From JSC-12 sp033764965 (GTDB lineage Bacteria; Cyanobacteriota; Cyanobacteriia; Leptolyngbyales; Leptolyngbyaceae): a DNA stretch of 64,000 bases. The stretch lies in assembly GCA_033764965.1 (NCBI GenBank), contig JANRIN010000301.1, positions 23,275-87,274 on the forward strand, given 5' to 3'. Positions 1 to 7,865 of this stretch are shown in pieces; within the stretch, counting starts at the first letter, position 1; the number at the start of each line of letters is the position of its first letter. A model generated the notes under the pieces. The model worked only from the letters and a program-made list of their open reading frames with translations. It was not told the DNA's origin and ran no database searches. The translations under genes and the position numbers were made by a program.

Positions 1-1560
1 TCCGGCTACTGGTAAATCAGCAGCATAAGCCAGTTGGTCGGGTTGACTCAGGTTGACCCAAAGCTGGGTTCGAGTGGACGATCGCTCGACAGAAATCGAT
101 TTTGCTGAGGAGGTTGCTAAGGTGGGCGGCTCAGGCATAATGGCTGTTTGCGCCAAGCGATACACTCTTCCTTGATCGCCATCCACCCAGATCAACTCGC
201 CAGATCGAATGTGTTGAGTTGCCTCTGCCACGCCCATCACCGCTGGCACGCCGATTTCCCGCGCGACGATCGCGCTGTGACTGGTTAAACTGCCCTGCTC
301 CAGAATTAAGCCCATCGACTGTTGCAACAAAGGCATCCAATCCAGCGGCAGGGTTGGCGCAATCAACACGGTATGGGGCTGAACATGGTCTGGTCGAGTT
401 GTGGAGTCAGCCAGGACAATTGCCCGCGCGATCGCCTGCCCAGGTGAGGCCGCAAGTCCAGTTGCGATTAGGGTTGCATCTGGAAATAACTCAACGCCTC
501 TTCTGGGGGAAGTCAGCCCACTTTGGGAGGAAGGCACAGGTAAAACAGGCAAAGCGGATTGGGGCATGACCTGGGTGATGTATTGTTTGATGGCTCCTGT
601 TGTGTCGGGAAATAATACCCATTCCAACTCGATCGCGATTCCCATCTCTGCTTGTGCCGTATGCGCCAGTTGAACAAGGTGACGCACCTGAGCCTCGGTC
701 AACGCATAATTCGATCGCTGGTGGTCATCTAGCAAATACATTTCCATTTTGTTGGGTGTGTTGCTGGAGAGCGGTGTTGTAGTTGGGGCGATTTGATAAG
801 CAACACTTTTTTGCCCAAGAGACTGAGACAGAATCACACCAGTGTCTGGTTGAAGTTGATAGACATCGGGCAGGACTTCTCCTCGATCGATTGCAGTCCC
901 CAGCCCAACCGTGGCACTGAGTTCCAGGTAATGAGCGATAGAACGAACGGTGCCCGCAGCGATCGCGGATTGAATCGGTTGAACCAGAATCGCAAGCTTG
1001 ACCTGTTGCAAGGGAACATTTAACCGTTGCCAGTAGAACAAGCTTTTTGCACCAAAAAAATCTGCCCAAAGGCGCTTGATACCTTGAGTTAAAGCCTCCA
1101 GGTCAGCATTACAAATCTGACTGGCGATTAAACCAGAACTATTAAAAACAAGGTCGGTTACAGAAATCTGAGCTGATGTAGGGTTCGCCAGTTCAACGAC
1201 CAGGGAGGGGCGCAAAATCAGTGTGGGCGACTGTAGGGCATTGGCAGCAGTTGCTAAATCTGCTAGAAACGGTTTTGGTAACGGTGCTGTAGCAATCGCT
1301 GCCCTTAGTTGTTGCGCGATCGTTTGCAGTTGTTGGGCGTTGTCGATATTTAAGCGCAAGGATGAACTGGGAAAGTCGGCAAATAGCGGAATTGTCCATC
1401 TCACCCCTTCTAAAACCGTTTGCAAAACCTGATTAGAAATTACAAACCCTGGTAAAACAGGACATCCCGATCGCTTTAATTGGCTTAAATAAGCTGCTTT
1501 CAACCCTACTGCCCCAAGTTGGTCTGAGGGAATCTGATCGAGCCAGTAGAGATTGATCAC
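1..1560 (-). CDS. PEP synthase-like protein, PPDK N-terminal and phosphohistidine domains (3' end cut by window edge)
   Basis: About 520 residues are visible and the gene runs off the left edge. The N-terminus reads like the nucleotide-binding domain of phosphoenolpyruvate synthase (LGAVGLKAAYLSQL, then LPGFVIS). Near residue 440 there is a PEP-utiliser mobile domain with TSHSAIVAREIGVPAVMG, whose histidine is the phospho-carrier in this family. Family proteins interconvert pyruvate and PEP with ATP. The usual RSSA..ED signature of the ATP-grasp part is degenerate here (RPSLVVEL), so activity is doubtful. The start is GTG at 1560, because an in-frame TAG lies four codons upstream. No clear ribosome binding site is visible. 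The PEP-binding barrel, if present, lies outside the window. Confidence 0.8.
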   Translation of the reverse strand, partial: MINLYWLDQIPSDQLGAVGLKAAYLSQLKRSGCPVLPGFVISNQVLQTVLEGVRWTIPLFADFPSSSLRLNIDNAQQLQTIAQQLRAAIATAPLPKPFLADLATAANALQSPTLILRPSLVVELANPTSAQISVTDLVFNSSGLIASQICNADLEALTQGIKRLWADFFGAKSLFYWQRLNVPLQQVKLAILVQPIQSAIAAGTVRSIAHYLELSATVGLGTAIDRGEVLPDVYQLQPDTGVILSQSLGQKSVAYQIAPTTTPLSSNTPNKMEMYLLDDHQRSNYALTEAQVRHLVQLAHTAQAEMGIAIELEWVLFPDTTGAIKQYITQVMPQSALPVLPVPSSQSGLTSPRRGVELFPDATLIATGLAASPGQAIARAIVLADSTTRPDHVQPHTVLIAPTLPLDWMPLLQQSMGLILEQGSLTSHSAIVAREIGVPAVMGVAEATQHIRSGELIWVDGDQGRVYRLAQTAIMPEPPTLATSSAKSISVERSSTRTQLWVNLSQPDQLAYAADLPVAG

Positions 1561-1659
1561 AGGCGACTGCTAGAGAAACTATGTTGATTTTAAAGGGCAG
1601 ATCCGGCAAGCCGCTGATCCATCAGCATTTTAGATAGATCGCTTAAGTCAGACTCACCA

Positions 1660-2259
1660 TCATTCTATCCAACGCCAATTTGGGCGATTCCATTCATAAA
1701 TGCCTTGAATTTCGTATTCTGCTCCGCTCTCGAAACGAACAATGCAACTGGCATGGCGATGCAATCCATCGGCTGTGTCCGTGGCTTGCCGAACCCCACT
1801 CACAACACAGCGAAACCACTCCCGACTACAGGGACCACTATCTTGAACCCATTCCCACAATCCATTGCTGACTTCAATACGATCGCCAACCTTGAGTTGG
1901 AACGCTAACCCATGTTCTGGTTCGGCATAGTCTGCCAGGTGAATATTTTTCACCTGCTCCAGCCACTGCATTCCGTAGCGATCGCGGATAAATTGCACTG
2001 CTCCTGAATCTCGCCCGTTAAGCCAATCATTCAGTAGGCTCATCTTCCAGGAACGGTTTTGCGCCTCCTGGTCTCGAATGAAATCAAGCAAGGTCTGGCG
2101 TTCGTCCAGAGTAAGCTGAGCCAGTGGATTGTTCCCTTCGCCTAAAACCCCTAACGCCTGCTGCAAAATTTGCTTCTGCTGAGTTGTTAGCATGATGTCG
2201 GCTTTTTCACACTGCTCAAAGGCTTGCCAGAGCGCTTGCTCAATTTCGTCAGGGGTCAT
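1660..2259 (-). CDS. conserved hypothetical protein
   Basis: A 199-residue soluble protein with an ATG start. It has no signal peptide or membrane segment. The first 75 residues are helical and Gln/Leu/Glu-rich. The second half (from about 115) is rich in Trp, Gly and acidic residues, with IEVSNGLWEWVQDSG and a closing IYEWNRPNWRWIE, suggesting a small beta domain. I do not recognise a named family; it looks like a conserved cyanobacterial protein of unknown function. It sits on the same strand as the PEP synthase-like gene, 99 nt upstream of that gene's GTG, so co-transcription is possible but unproven. Confidence 0.75.
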   Translation of the reverse strand: MTPDEIEQALWQAFEQCEKADIMLTTQQKQILQQALGVLGEGNNPLAQLTLDERQTLLDFIRDQEAQNRSWKMSLLNDWLNGRDSGAVQFIRDRYGMQWLEQVKNIHLADYAEPEHGLAFQLKVGDRIEVSNGLWEWVQDSGPCSREWFRCVVSGVRQATDTADGLHRHASCIVRFESGAEYEIQGIYEWNRPNWRWIE

Positions 2260-2407
2260 AACCTTTAGCGAAAAATTGAATAAGAATCGACGAATGAATC
2301 GTTGATCCCCAATTATGACAAAATTTGCAACAACCGTTTAACAGCCATTTCGCTCCGAATTCAAGATAAGCTGAAAGTCGTCTGTCAACTTTTCTTTGCC
2401 TACTTCT

Positions 2408-2890
2408 ATGGTTAACTCTTTATCTAAGTTCAAGGTGACACTCAAGGTCGCCCGATCGCTCTCCATCCAGTCAGTTACCGCATTTTTGCTAACGGGTTGC
2501 ATCTGGTGTGCCATTGGATGCAGTCAAGTTGCTCATGCACTGACGCAAATTCGGCTGTTTGATTTGTCTTATCACGAATGTCCGGCTGAGTTGGCTGAAG
2601 GGGCTGTAACCAGCGGCGGCACCACCATGTCTGCTAACTGTTTCATTGTGACGGGCAAGGCAGAAAACAAATCTGGCAAACCTGTGATTAATGCCGACAT
2701 TTTTGGACGGATTTATGATGCCAACAATGATTCTGTGATGCAGAACCGCACTCGCCTGGGCGCGATTGAGGAAATCCCTCCAGGCATTAGCGATTTTGAG
2801 CTTCGCATTAGTGTTCCAGCGAACCAGCCCACTCCCCTCAAACTAGAACAGTTCAAAGCGGCTGGGTTCACTGGAACAGTAAGACGATAA
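2408..2890 (+). CDS. secreted conserved protein with FxLYD-like beta domain
   Basis: 160 residues from ATG 2408; an in-frame TTG four codons earlier is a weaker choice. Residues 18-48 form a hydrophobic export segment ending in VAHALTQ, consistent with a Sec signal peptide. The two cysteines in that segment do not make a clean lipobox. The mature part has FIVTGKAENKSGKPVINADIF followed by RIYDANN and IPPGISDFELRI. This is the pattern of FxLYD-type domains, small extracytoplasmic beta sandwiches often found in cell-envelope proteins. The function is unknown; the location is inferred to be periplasmic or outer-surface. Confidence 0.75.
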   Translation: MVNSLSKFKVTLKVARSLSIQSVTAFLLTGCIWCAIGCSQVAHALTQIRLFDLSYHECPAELAEGAVTSGGTTMSANCFIVTGKAENKSGKPVINADIFGRIYDANNDSVMQNRTRLGAIEEIPPGISDFELRISVPANQPTPLKLEQFKAAGFTGTVRR

Positions 2891-2901
2891 ACCGGACGAT
2901 C

Positions 2902-2929
2902 GTAGAAGCGCTATCAATCTAGCTTCTAC
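2902..2929. terminator. hairpin between convergent genes
   Basis: An 8-bp perfect stem (GTAGAAGC/GCTTCTAC) with a 12-nt loop lies between the stop of the secreted protein (2890) and the convergent YggT gene (2936). It is flanked on both sides by CCGG. There is no T-tract, so termination on either strand is an inference from position and symmetry. Confidence 0.45.
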
Positions 2930-2935
2930 ACCGGA

Positions 2936-3226
2936 CTACATCATGGCAAGAGTGACAGAGCGAGCCGCCATCGTGACTGCCTGCTGGACGAACTGAAGTA
3001 GCAGAATTGCCAGGATCGGGGAAAAATCCAGCCCGCCCAGGGGAGGAATGATATTGCGAAAGACATTGAGGTAAGGATCGGTGAGTTGGCTCAGAATCGA
3101 AAAAGGTGGATCGAACCAATTGACGTTGGGAAACCAACTTAACAAAATCCGAATGAAGATCAGCACGGTGTAAATGCTGATGAAAGTCGCTAATGTAGTG
3201 ACCAGTAAGGGAAGCAACGAGTTCAT
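2936..3226 (-). CDS. YggT family membrane protein (Ycf19-like)
   Basis: A 96-residue protein with two hydrophobic segments, about 5-30 (LLVTTLATFISIYTVLIFIR) and 65-90. Between them is the family signature ILLSWFPNVNWFDPPFSILSQ followed by LTDPYLNVFRNIIPP. This is the YggT/YlmG/Ycf19 family, found in bacteria and plastids and linked to membrane organisation and, in plastids, to nucleoid or photosynthetic-complex maintenance. Length and motif spacing are normal and the start is ATG. It stands alone and converges with the preceding secreted-protein gene. Confidence 0.92.
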   Translation of the reverse strand: MNSLLPLLVTTLATFISIYTVLIFIRILLSWFPNVNWFDPPFSILSQLTDPYLNVFRNIIPPLGGLDFSPILAILLLQFVQQAVTMAARSVTLAMM

Positions 3227-3346
3227 AAACGGCTTAATTCCTCTCAGCGCTGAAGCTAGTTGAAGTTAAGTTTAGTCTAGCGAATGGTTGAAGGTTTGAA
3301 ATTTCCAACCAGTCTACCATTTTGCTTGCGGATTGCAGGGGGAGGC

Positions 3347-3703
3347 TCAAGGACGGTTATCCGGCGGGTTTGCTGGTTGGCTGACCGTTTCAGCCGCATT
3401 TTCATTTTCGCCTCCCAGTTGCTGGCGCACATCATCGATCGCATCATTCAACTGCGCGATTTTGTCTTCCAAACTGCGACGAGCTGCTTCCATGTCTACG
3501 CCTTCTCGCCCTGGCTTGATGCTGCCCCTTTTACGGCTCGGTTTGGTAGGCTTCAATGCTTTGTTTGGGGTGCCCTGCTCTTGCCCTTCCTCTTCAGCGG
3601 TAAATTGTCTGGCGGTCAGCAGTGCCCCGACCACACCACCCACGATCCCGCCCACGATCGTGCCTAAAACAAATCCGCCTGAAAATCCGTCTCGTTGACT
3701 CAT
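3347..3703 (-). CDS. small protein with glycine-rich N-terminal helix and C-terminal coiled coil
   Basis: 118 residues from ATG 3703; a GTG one codon earlier is possible. Residues 7-30 (GGFVLGTIVGGIVGGVVGAL) form a glycine-zipper hydrophobic helix like those of YtxH/DUF883-type proteins. The middle is basic (KPTKPSRKRGSIKPG). Residues 68-95 are an amphipathic helix (AARRSLEDKIAQLNDAIDDV) that could form a coiled coil. A membrane-anchored stress or scaffold protein is plausible from this architecture, but no function is established. It lies upstream of the YggT gene on the same strand (120 nt gap). Confidence 0.7.
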   Translation of the reverse strand: MSQRDGFSGGFVLGTIVGGIVGGVVGALLTARQFTAEEEGQEQGTPNKALKPTKPSRKRGSIKPGREGVDMEAARRSLEDKIAQLNDAIDDVRQQLGGENENAAETVSQPANPPDNRP

Positions 3704-3801
3704 CACTTACCAACTTGCCTGCTTAGGTGAGGAGCACCCCTTCAGCTTAACGGTTGCTGATGGGATTGACTACTCAATACTTCGTGCTTCAGCGTAACAT
3801 T

Positions 3802-4452
3802 TCAAGTGCCAAAGGTGCGATCGCCCGCATCGCCTAACCCTGGAACAATAAACCCGCGATCGTTCACCTGCTCATCAATGCCAGCCGCATAAATCGTTAG
3901 ACCGGGATAGGCGACACTAAGCTTTTGCAATGCGGGAGGAGCCGTGACAACGGCAATCACTCGCACATTGGCAGGGTCAATGCCTCGACTGGTGAGTTCG
4001 TGCATGACGGCAAGCATGGTGCCCCCCGTCGCCAGCATGGGTTCAGGAATTAGTACGCGGGTTCTGGGGTCAAGTTTTTCGGGTAGCTTATTCAGGTAGC
4101 AGCTTGCTTCCAGGGTTTCTTCGTTGCGGACAAACCCCAAATGATAGATCGAAGCCAGGGGGAGCAGGGTTTGTGCGCCATCCAGCAGAGCCAAGCCTGC
4201 CCGCAACACTGGCACAAGCATTAAAGGCACATCAGCATCAATCAGGGTGGCAGGACAGGGAGCCAGGGGGGTTTGAATGGTGGTGTCTTGGGTCGGCAAC
4301 CAGTCCCGAATCGCTTCGTAGGTTAACCAGCGCCCCAACTCGGTCATCGCGGTACGGAAGATGGCAGAGGGAGTGGAGGCTTGTCGAGCGATCGCCAACC
4401 AATGCTTGATGAGGGGATGAGGCGGTACATAGACACGCATTTGCAAAGTCAT
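3802..4452 (-). CDS. upp: uracil phosphoribosyltransferase
   Basis: Salvages uracil by joining it to PRPP to give UMP. The 216-residue product has the expected length and the two diagnostic motifs: the PRPP loop VLIPEPMLATGGTML (near residue 135) and the C-terminal uracil-binding GLGDAGDRTFGT. ATG 4452 gives MTLQMRVYVPPHPL. A TTG three codons upstream and an ATG at 4440 are alternatives, and none has a clear Shine-Dalgarno sequence. The leader region upstream (4453-4783) contains a candidate small RNA on the opposite strand, which may matter for upp expression. Confidence 0.97.
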   Translation of the reverse strand: MTLQMRVYVPPHPLIKHWLAIARQASTPSAIFRTAMTELGRWLTYEAIRDWLPTQDTTIQTPLAPCPATLIDADVPLMLVPVLRAGLALLDGAQTLLPLASIYHLGFVRNEETLEASCYLNKLPEKLDPRTRVLIPEPMLATGGTMLAVMHELTSRGIDPANVRVIAVVTAPPALQKLSVAYPGLTIYAAGIDEQVNDRGFIVPGLGDAGDRTFGT

Positions 4453-4583
4453 AGCAGTCAAAAGGCTCTGGGAATCGAATTTGAATCATCATACTCTCTT
4501 CCTTTTGCATCAGGTAATCAACCCCTTGATTTTTTAGACTCTTGAGCACGGATGAAATGGTGGCAGGACGATCGTACTCGCCC

Positions 4584-4614
4584 AACTCTATTGCAAATGG
4601 TTTTCAATAGAGTT
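4584..4614. promoter_or_regulatory. Fur-family-like operator (inverted repeat) at a sigma70 promoter
   Basis: A perfect 10-bp inverted repeat, AACTCTATTG (4584-4593) and CAATAGAGTT (4605-4614), has an AT-rich centre that reads TTGCAAATGGTTTTCAA. It resembles the AT-rich palindromes bound by cyanobacterial Fur/Zur-type repressors. Its right arm overlaps the first two bases of a consensus -35 box (TTGACA, 4613-4618). That geometry is ideal for repression of a plus-strand promoter. Assignment to Fur rather than another regulator is inference. Confidence 0.5.
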
Positions 4615-4641
4615 GACAGTGAGTCGCAATAAATCTATAGT
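4613..4641 (+). promoter_or_regulatory. sigma70-type promoter
   Basis: TTGACA at 4613-4618, a spacer of exactly 17 bp, then TATAGT at 4636-4641. It is the best housekeeping promoter I can see in the window. The predicted start is around 4648-4650. No plus-strand protein gene follows; instead a terminator hairpin lies at 4681-4713. Confidence 0.65.
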
Positions 4642-4648
4642 GTTTCTC

Positions 4649-4712
4649 AAGTGTTCTCCTCTCTGAAGGATCGGCAGGCGGGATTGATCTCAATAGATCA
4701 GTCCCTTTTTCT
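4649..4712 (+). ncRNA. candidate small RNA, about 62 nt (possibly IsaR1-like)
   Basis: A predicted transcript runs from the promoter at 4613-4641 to a factor-independent terminator at 4681-4713. The 5' part is single-stranded and pyrimidine-rich; TCTCCTCTCT at 4655-4664 is complementary to Shine-Dalgarno-type sequences. No reading frame is apparent. Size, a Fur-like operator and an unpaired CU-rich segment match what is known of IsaR1, the Fur-controlled iron-stress sRNA of cyanobacteria that represses photosynthesis mRNAs. I cannot align it to IsaR1 here, so the identity is inference. The promoter plus terminator architecture is directly visible. Confidence 0.55.
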
Positions 4713-4713
4713 T
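4681..4713 (+). terminator. factor-independent terminator of the candidate sRNA
   Basis: A 10-bp stem, GGATTGATCT (4681-4690) and AGATCAGTCC (4695-4704) with one G-T pair, closes a CAAT tetraloop and is followed by CTTTTTCTT. The T-tract lies only on the plus strand, which fixes its direction. Confidence 0.75.
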
Positions 4714-4783
4714 GAATTTTTATCAGAGGCTTGAAAGCTTATTGAGAATTTTTATTTATAAAAATGACTATTCTACTTTTCTT

Positions 4784-5026
4784 TTATTCAACAACTCGTA
4801 ACCGCCCTGCCCGGAGCAGTTCAAATACTCGATTTACCAGTGCCTGTTCAGCCGCACTAATTTTGTTCTGAGAAAGCAGGGTCGCCATAAACTGCTGCTG
4901 GTCAGCACGGCTAATTTTGCCTGATTCGGTAATTTTGCTAACCATTTGCTCCAGAGTGGAATGGGAAGAGTTCACTGAATGCACCATGTCGATTCGCTTG
5001 ACGAGTTTTGACAATAGCTTAAGCAT
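4784..5026 (-). CDS. small conserved cyanobacterial protein
   Basis: 80 residues, ATG start. The C-terminal 55 residues form two or three amphipathic helices (ISRADQQQFMATLLSQ, then KISAAEQALVNRVFELLRAG) ending RLRVVE. It resembles a group of short helical proteins widespread in cyanobacteria, sometimes fused or duplicated, whose role I cannot name. It lies 70 nt downstream (in minus-strand order) of cobQ but separated from it by a divergent-looking gap. The candidate sRNA ends 70 nt beyond its stop codon and points toward it. Confidence 0.7.
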   Translation of the reverse strand: MLKLLSKLVKRIDMVHSVNSSHSTLEQMVSKITESGKISRADQQQFMATLLSQNKISAAEQALVNRVFELLRAGRLRVVE

Positions 5027-5098
5027 TCATGGAAAGTGTGTCATCCCCAAAAATACGAGATTACATCACCGTGATTTCACGGTTCCTCTGTGAGTTCT

Positions 5099-6580
5099 CT
5101 AGGTTGCTTCGTGAGGCAGAAAAGGTGCCAGATTCAGGTGCGGTTCTACCGCATCAGCCAGCATATCTAACATTATTTCCCGTTGTTCTCGGTAGTTCGC
5201 TACTCCTGTGGGTAAAGACTTTAATCCTCGTTGCTGGCGCAATCGGTTCAGCCAGGCGCGTCTCCACGGTCCGTTGTCAAACAGTCCATGCAGGTAAGTG
5301 CCCCACACTGCCTGATTTTGATCAACAATGCCCAGGTTGGTGTCATCAAATAAAGGATGGGTGCCAGTGGCATCTTCCATCAAGCGCGATCGCCCCTGGT
5401 GAATTTCGTAGCCCGTTACAGGTAGCCCTTCTTGGGGAAAGTTGGAGGTGACAGTGCGCTGACGGGCAACCCGTTGTCCAGCGATTACGGTTTTAATGGG
5501 AAGCAACCCCAACCCTTTGAATCGCCCTTCCTGTCCCTCAATGCCCTCTGGATCTGCCAGAATTTTGCCGAGCATCTGGAAGCCACCACAAATGCCCAAA
5601 ACGGTGCCTCCGGCGGCGACATAGTTTTGAATCTCTTCCGCCATGCCAGAGCGGTGTAGCACAATCAAATCGGCGATCGTGGCTTTGGAGCCGGGAATGA
5701 TTAGGGCATCGGGATGTCCCAGAGGGGGCTTAGGGGCGATGTATTTTACTGAGACGGACGGCTCTGCTTCTAGGGGATCAAAATCAGTGAAATTGGAAAT
5801 GCGAGGCAGACGCAGGACGGCAACATTGATATCACTGATGGAATTGGAACTGCGGGGTTCTAACAAACTGAGAGAATCTTCTGCGGGAAAGGATTGATCC
5901 AGCCAGGGAATCACGCCAACCACTGGAATGCCCAGCCGCTCTTCCAGCCAATCGATCCCCGATTGTAAAATCGATCGCTGCCCCCGAAACTTATTAATCA
6001 CAACGCCTTTGATCAGTGCCCGTTCCTCTGGTTCCAACAACTCCATAGTTCCGACAATGTGGGCAAAGGCACCGCCGCGATCAATATCCACCACTAGCAA
6101 GGTCGGCGCGTTCAGGTGTTTGGCAACCCGCATATTGGTCAGGTCACGGTGCTTCAAGTTGATTTCCGCCGGACTGCCCGCCCCCTCGCAAATTAAAAGA
6201 TCGTAGTCTTCTGATAGGCGTTTGAGGGACTCTTGAATGGCTTGCCAACCCTGGTCAAAATATTTCTCGTAGTACTCCGCCGCATTGACTCGCCCTGCTG
6301 CCCTGCCTTTGAGAATCACGAGAGAAGTCATATCCCCTTGCGGCTTGAGTAGGATCGGATTCATCTCAATCATGGGGGCAATTCCCGCTGCCCACGCCTG
6401 TACTGCTTGAGCGTGTCCCATCTCGCCGCCACTACTGGTTACGTAAGCATTTAATGCCATGTTTTGCCCTTTGAAGGGAGCAACTCGCCACCCTCGCCGA
6501 CTCAAAATTCGACAAATTGCAGTGACCAGGAGAGATTTACCTGCGTGGGAGGTGGTTCCCACTACCATCATGGCTTTCAT
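5099..6580 (-). CDS. cobQ: cobyric acid synthase
   Basis: Amidates four carboxylates of adenosylcobyrinic a,c-diamide in cobalamin synthesis, using glutamine and ATP. The 493 residues show the N-terminal P-loop of the dethiobiotin-synthetase fold (GTTSHAGKS, 8-16), GQNMALNAYVTSSGGEMGHA (38-57) and a C-terminal class I glutamine amidotransferase domain. That domain has its nucleophile in GICGGFQMLG (Cys331) and a histidine in GTYLHGLFD (about 435). Length is normal. No other cobalamin gene is nearby, and I see no cobalamin riboswitch in the 5' region. The B12-radical SAM gene at 58.5-60.1 kb would use the cofactor. Confidence 0.97.
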   Translation of the reverse strand: MKAMMVVGTTSHAGKSLLVTAICRILSRRGWRVAPFKGQNMALNAYVTSSGGEMGHAQAVQAWAAGIAPMIEMNPILLKPQGDMTSLVILKGRAAGRVNAAEYYEKYFDQGWQAIQESLKRLSEDYDLLICEGAGSPAEINLKHRDLTNMRVAKHLNAPTLLVVDIDRGGAFAHIVGTMELLEPEERALIKGVVINKFRGQRSILQSGIDWLEERLGIPVVGVIPWLDQSFPAEDSLSLLEPRSSNSISDINVAVLRLPRISNFTDFDPLEAEPSVSVKYIAPKPPLGHPDALIIPGSKATIADLIVLHRSGMAEEIQNYVAAGGTVLGICGGFQMLGKILADPEGIEGQEGRFKGLGLLPIKTVIAGQRVARQRTVTSNFPQEGLPVTGYEIHQGRSRLMEDATGTHPLFDDTNLGIVDQNQAVWGTYLHGLFDNGPWRRAWLNRLRQQRGLKSLPTGVANYREQREIMLDMLADAVEPHLNLAPFLPHEAT

Positions 6581-6630
6581 GGAGGCTTCCTATGGAAACA
6601 GTAGAGGACAATGACAAAGTAATGATGCTT

Positions 6631-7035
6631 TTAGGACGGTAGCCGAAACCAGCGGATCACCATATTGTAGAGACGATCGCGCAACGTTGGCGCATATTGA
6701 GCAGAATGCTGTTGCCACTTCTCTACAAGTTGCCGTCCCAGGGGAGTCACCCGAAAACTATCGGTTAATCCCTGTCCATCTACTTCTCTACGGAGCAAAC
6801 CAACCTGAATCAGCCAAAGTAGATCATTTTCTGCCCTCAATTCAGAAAGGGGCTGAAAGGTGTATTGGTTTTGCACGCCAGCCGTGTGAGCGATCGCTTT
6901 GAGAGCAACACTCTGCGAGACCATTGCGGCAAATAAATGTAACTGAAAAGGAGCACAACGCATCGCACGTTCTGCCCGAAGTAGCGTCTTTTGAGAATAA
7001 TGAATCGATCGATGAGCTTTAGGAATAGCGGTCAT
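6631..7035 (-). CDS. conserved cyanobacterial protein, Npun_F0494-like
   Basis: 134 residues, ATG start. It begins with a basic stretch, then TLLRAERAMRCAPFQLHLFAAM and a region resembling a winged helix (LSELRAENDLLWLIQVGLLRREVDGQGLTDSFRVTPLGRQL, about 62-103), with a basic C-terminal helix. I believe it belongs to the family called Npun_F0494, known only from cyanobacteria. A DNA-binding role is suggested by the winged-helix-like segment but not shown. It lies 50 nt upstream of cobQ on the same strand, and diverges from apt. Confidence 0.75.
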   Translation of the reverse strand: MTAIPKAHRSIHYSQKTLLRAERAMRCAPFQLHLFAAMVSQSVALKAIAHTAGVQNQYTFQPLSELRAENDLLWLIQVGLLRREVDGQGLTDSFRVTPLGRQLVEKWQQHSAQYAPTLRDRLYNMVIRWFRLPS

Positions 7036-7256
7036 TGGATAATGAATAGCAAATCAGGATTAGGGACGAACGACTGAAATCAGATTTCAACCATTCAATA
7101 TCTTATGCAATTTCTTCTATTTACTGAAGTTTAGACTAATGTGCAAAGAAAATTCGGCAAGAAGTAGGTTTTGACTGCTTGCTGCTTATACAGCATGGGG
7201 GCACAAGATCTGGTATAAACCGACTGGTATTACACGATCCCAGAAGACAGGATTTT

Positions 7257-7781
7257 ATGGACATCAAAGCGCTCATCCGTGAAGTTCCCAACTTTCCCAA
7301 GCCCGGAATTTCCTTCAAAGACATCACAACCCTGTTGCGGGATGCTCAGGGGTTTGAGTACACGATCGATTGTCTAGCGGAGAAGTGTACTGATTTAGCG
7401 CCAGACTATATTGCCGGGATGGAATCCAGGGGGTTTATTTTTGGGTCAGCCCTGGCGGTCAAGATGGGTGCGGGGTTCATTCCGGTACGCAAGCCAGGGA
7501 AACTCCCCGCGGCAGTACACGCGATCGAATACGACCTGGAATACGGCAGCGATCGCCTGGAAGTGCATCAGGATGCGGTTTATCCTCCCGGTTCAAAAGT
7601 GCTGATGGTGGATGACTTGATTGCGACGGGGGGAACTGCCGGTGCAACCGCCCAACTGATTCAGCAAGCCGGGGGAACGTTGGTGGGGTGTGCCTTTGTG
7701 ATTGAACTGGTGGACTTGAAAGGACGGGAAAAGCTGCCCAACGTCCCGATTATTACGTTGGTTGAATATCTGGGGGATTAG
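7257..7781 (+). CDS. apt: adenine phosphoribosyltransferase
   Basis: Salvages adenine with PRPP to AMP. 174 residues from ATG 7257, which matches the family start (MDIKALIREVPNFPKPGI); an ATG-in-frame extension to 7179 adds 26 unlikely residues. Diagnostic features are GFIPVRKPGKLPAAV, the flexible loop region after it, and the PRPP-binding motif VLMVDDLIATGGTAGAT (about 118-134). It forms a divergent pair with the 134-residue gene at 6631-7035. With upp at 3.8-4.5 kb this gives two base-salvage enzymes in the neighbourhood, but not in one operon. Confidence 0.97.
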   Translation: MDIKALIREVPNFPKPGISFKDITTLLRDAQGFEYTIDCLAEKCTDLAPDYIAGMESRGFIFGSALAVKMGAGFIPVRKPGKLPAAVHAIEYDLEYGSDRLEVHQDAVYPPGSKVLMVDDLIATGGTAGATAQLIQQAGGTLVGCAFVIELVDLKGREKLPNVPIITLVEYLGD

Positions 7782-7865
7782 GGCTGGCGATCGCGCATTC
7801 CCAGAACTTAGGGATTAAACTGGAAACCACTCCCCAGAGATTGCACCAGGAGATCACACCAGGAA

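Noticed and set aside
4238..4585. 115-codon minus-strand frame overlapping the upp start
   Set aside because: It runs in another frame through upp and its leader, shows no family pattern, and its upstream end enters the operator-like repeat.
5029..5451. 140-codon plus-strand frame across the cobQ 3' end
   Set aside because: It is antisense to a well-conserved cobQ and has no protein-like pattern of its own.
6581..6630. Cobalamin riboswitch before cobQ
   Set aside because: The gap to the next gene is only 50 nt and no B12-box-like sequence (GCCACTG) is present.
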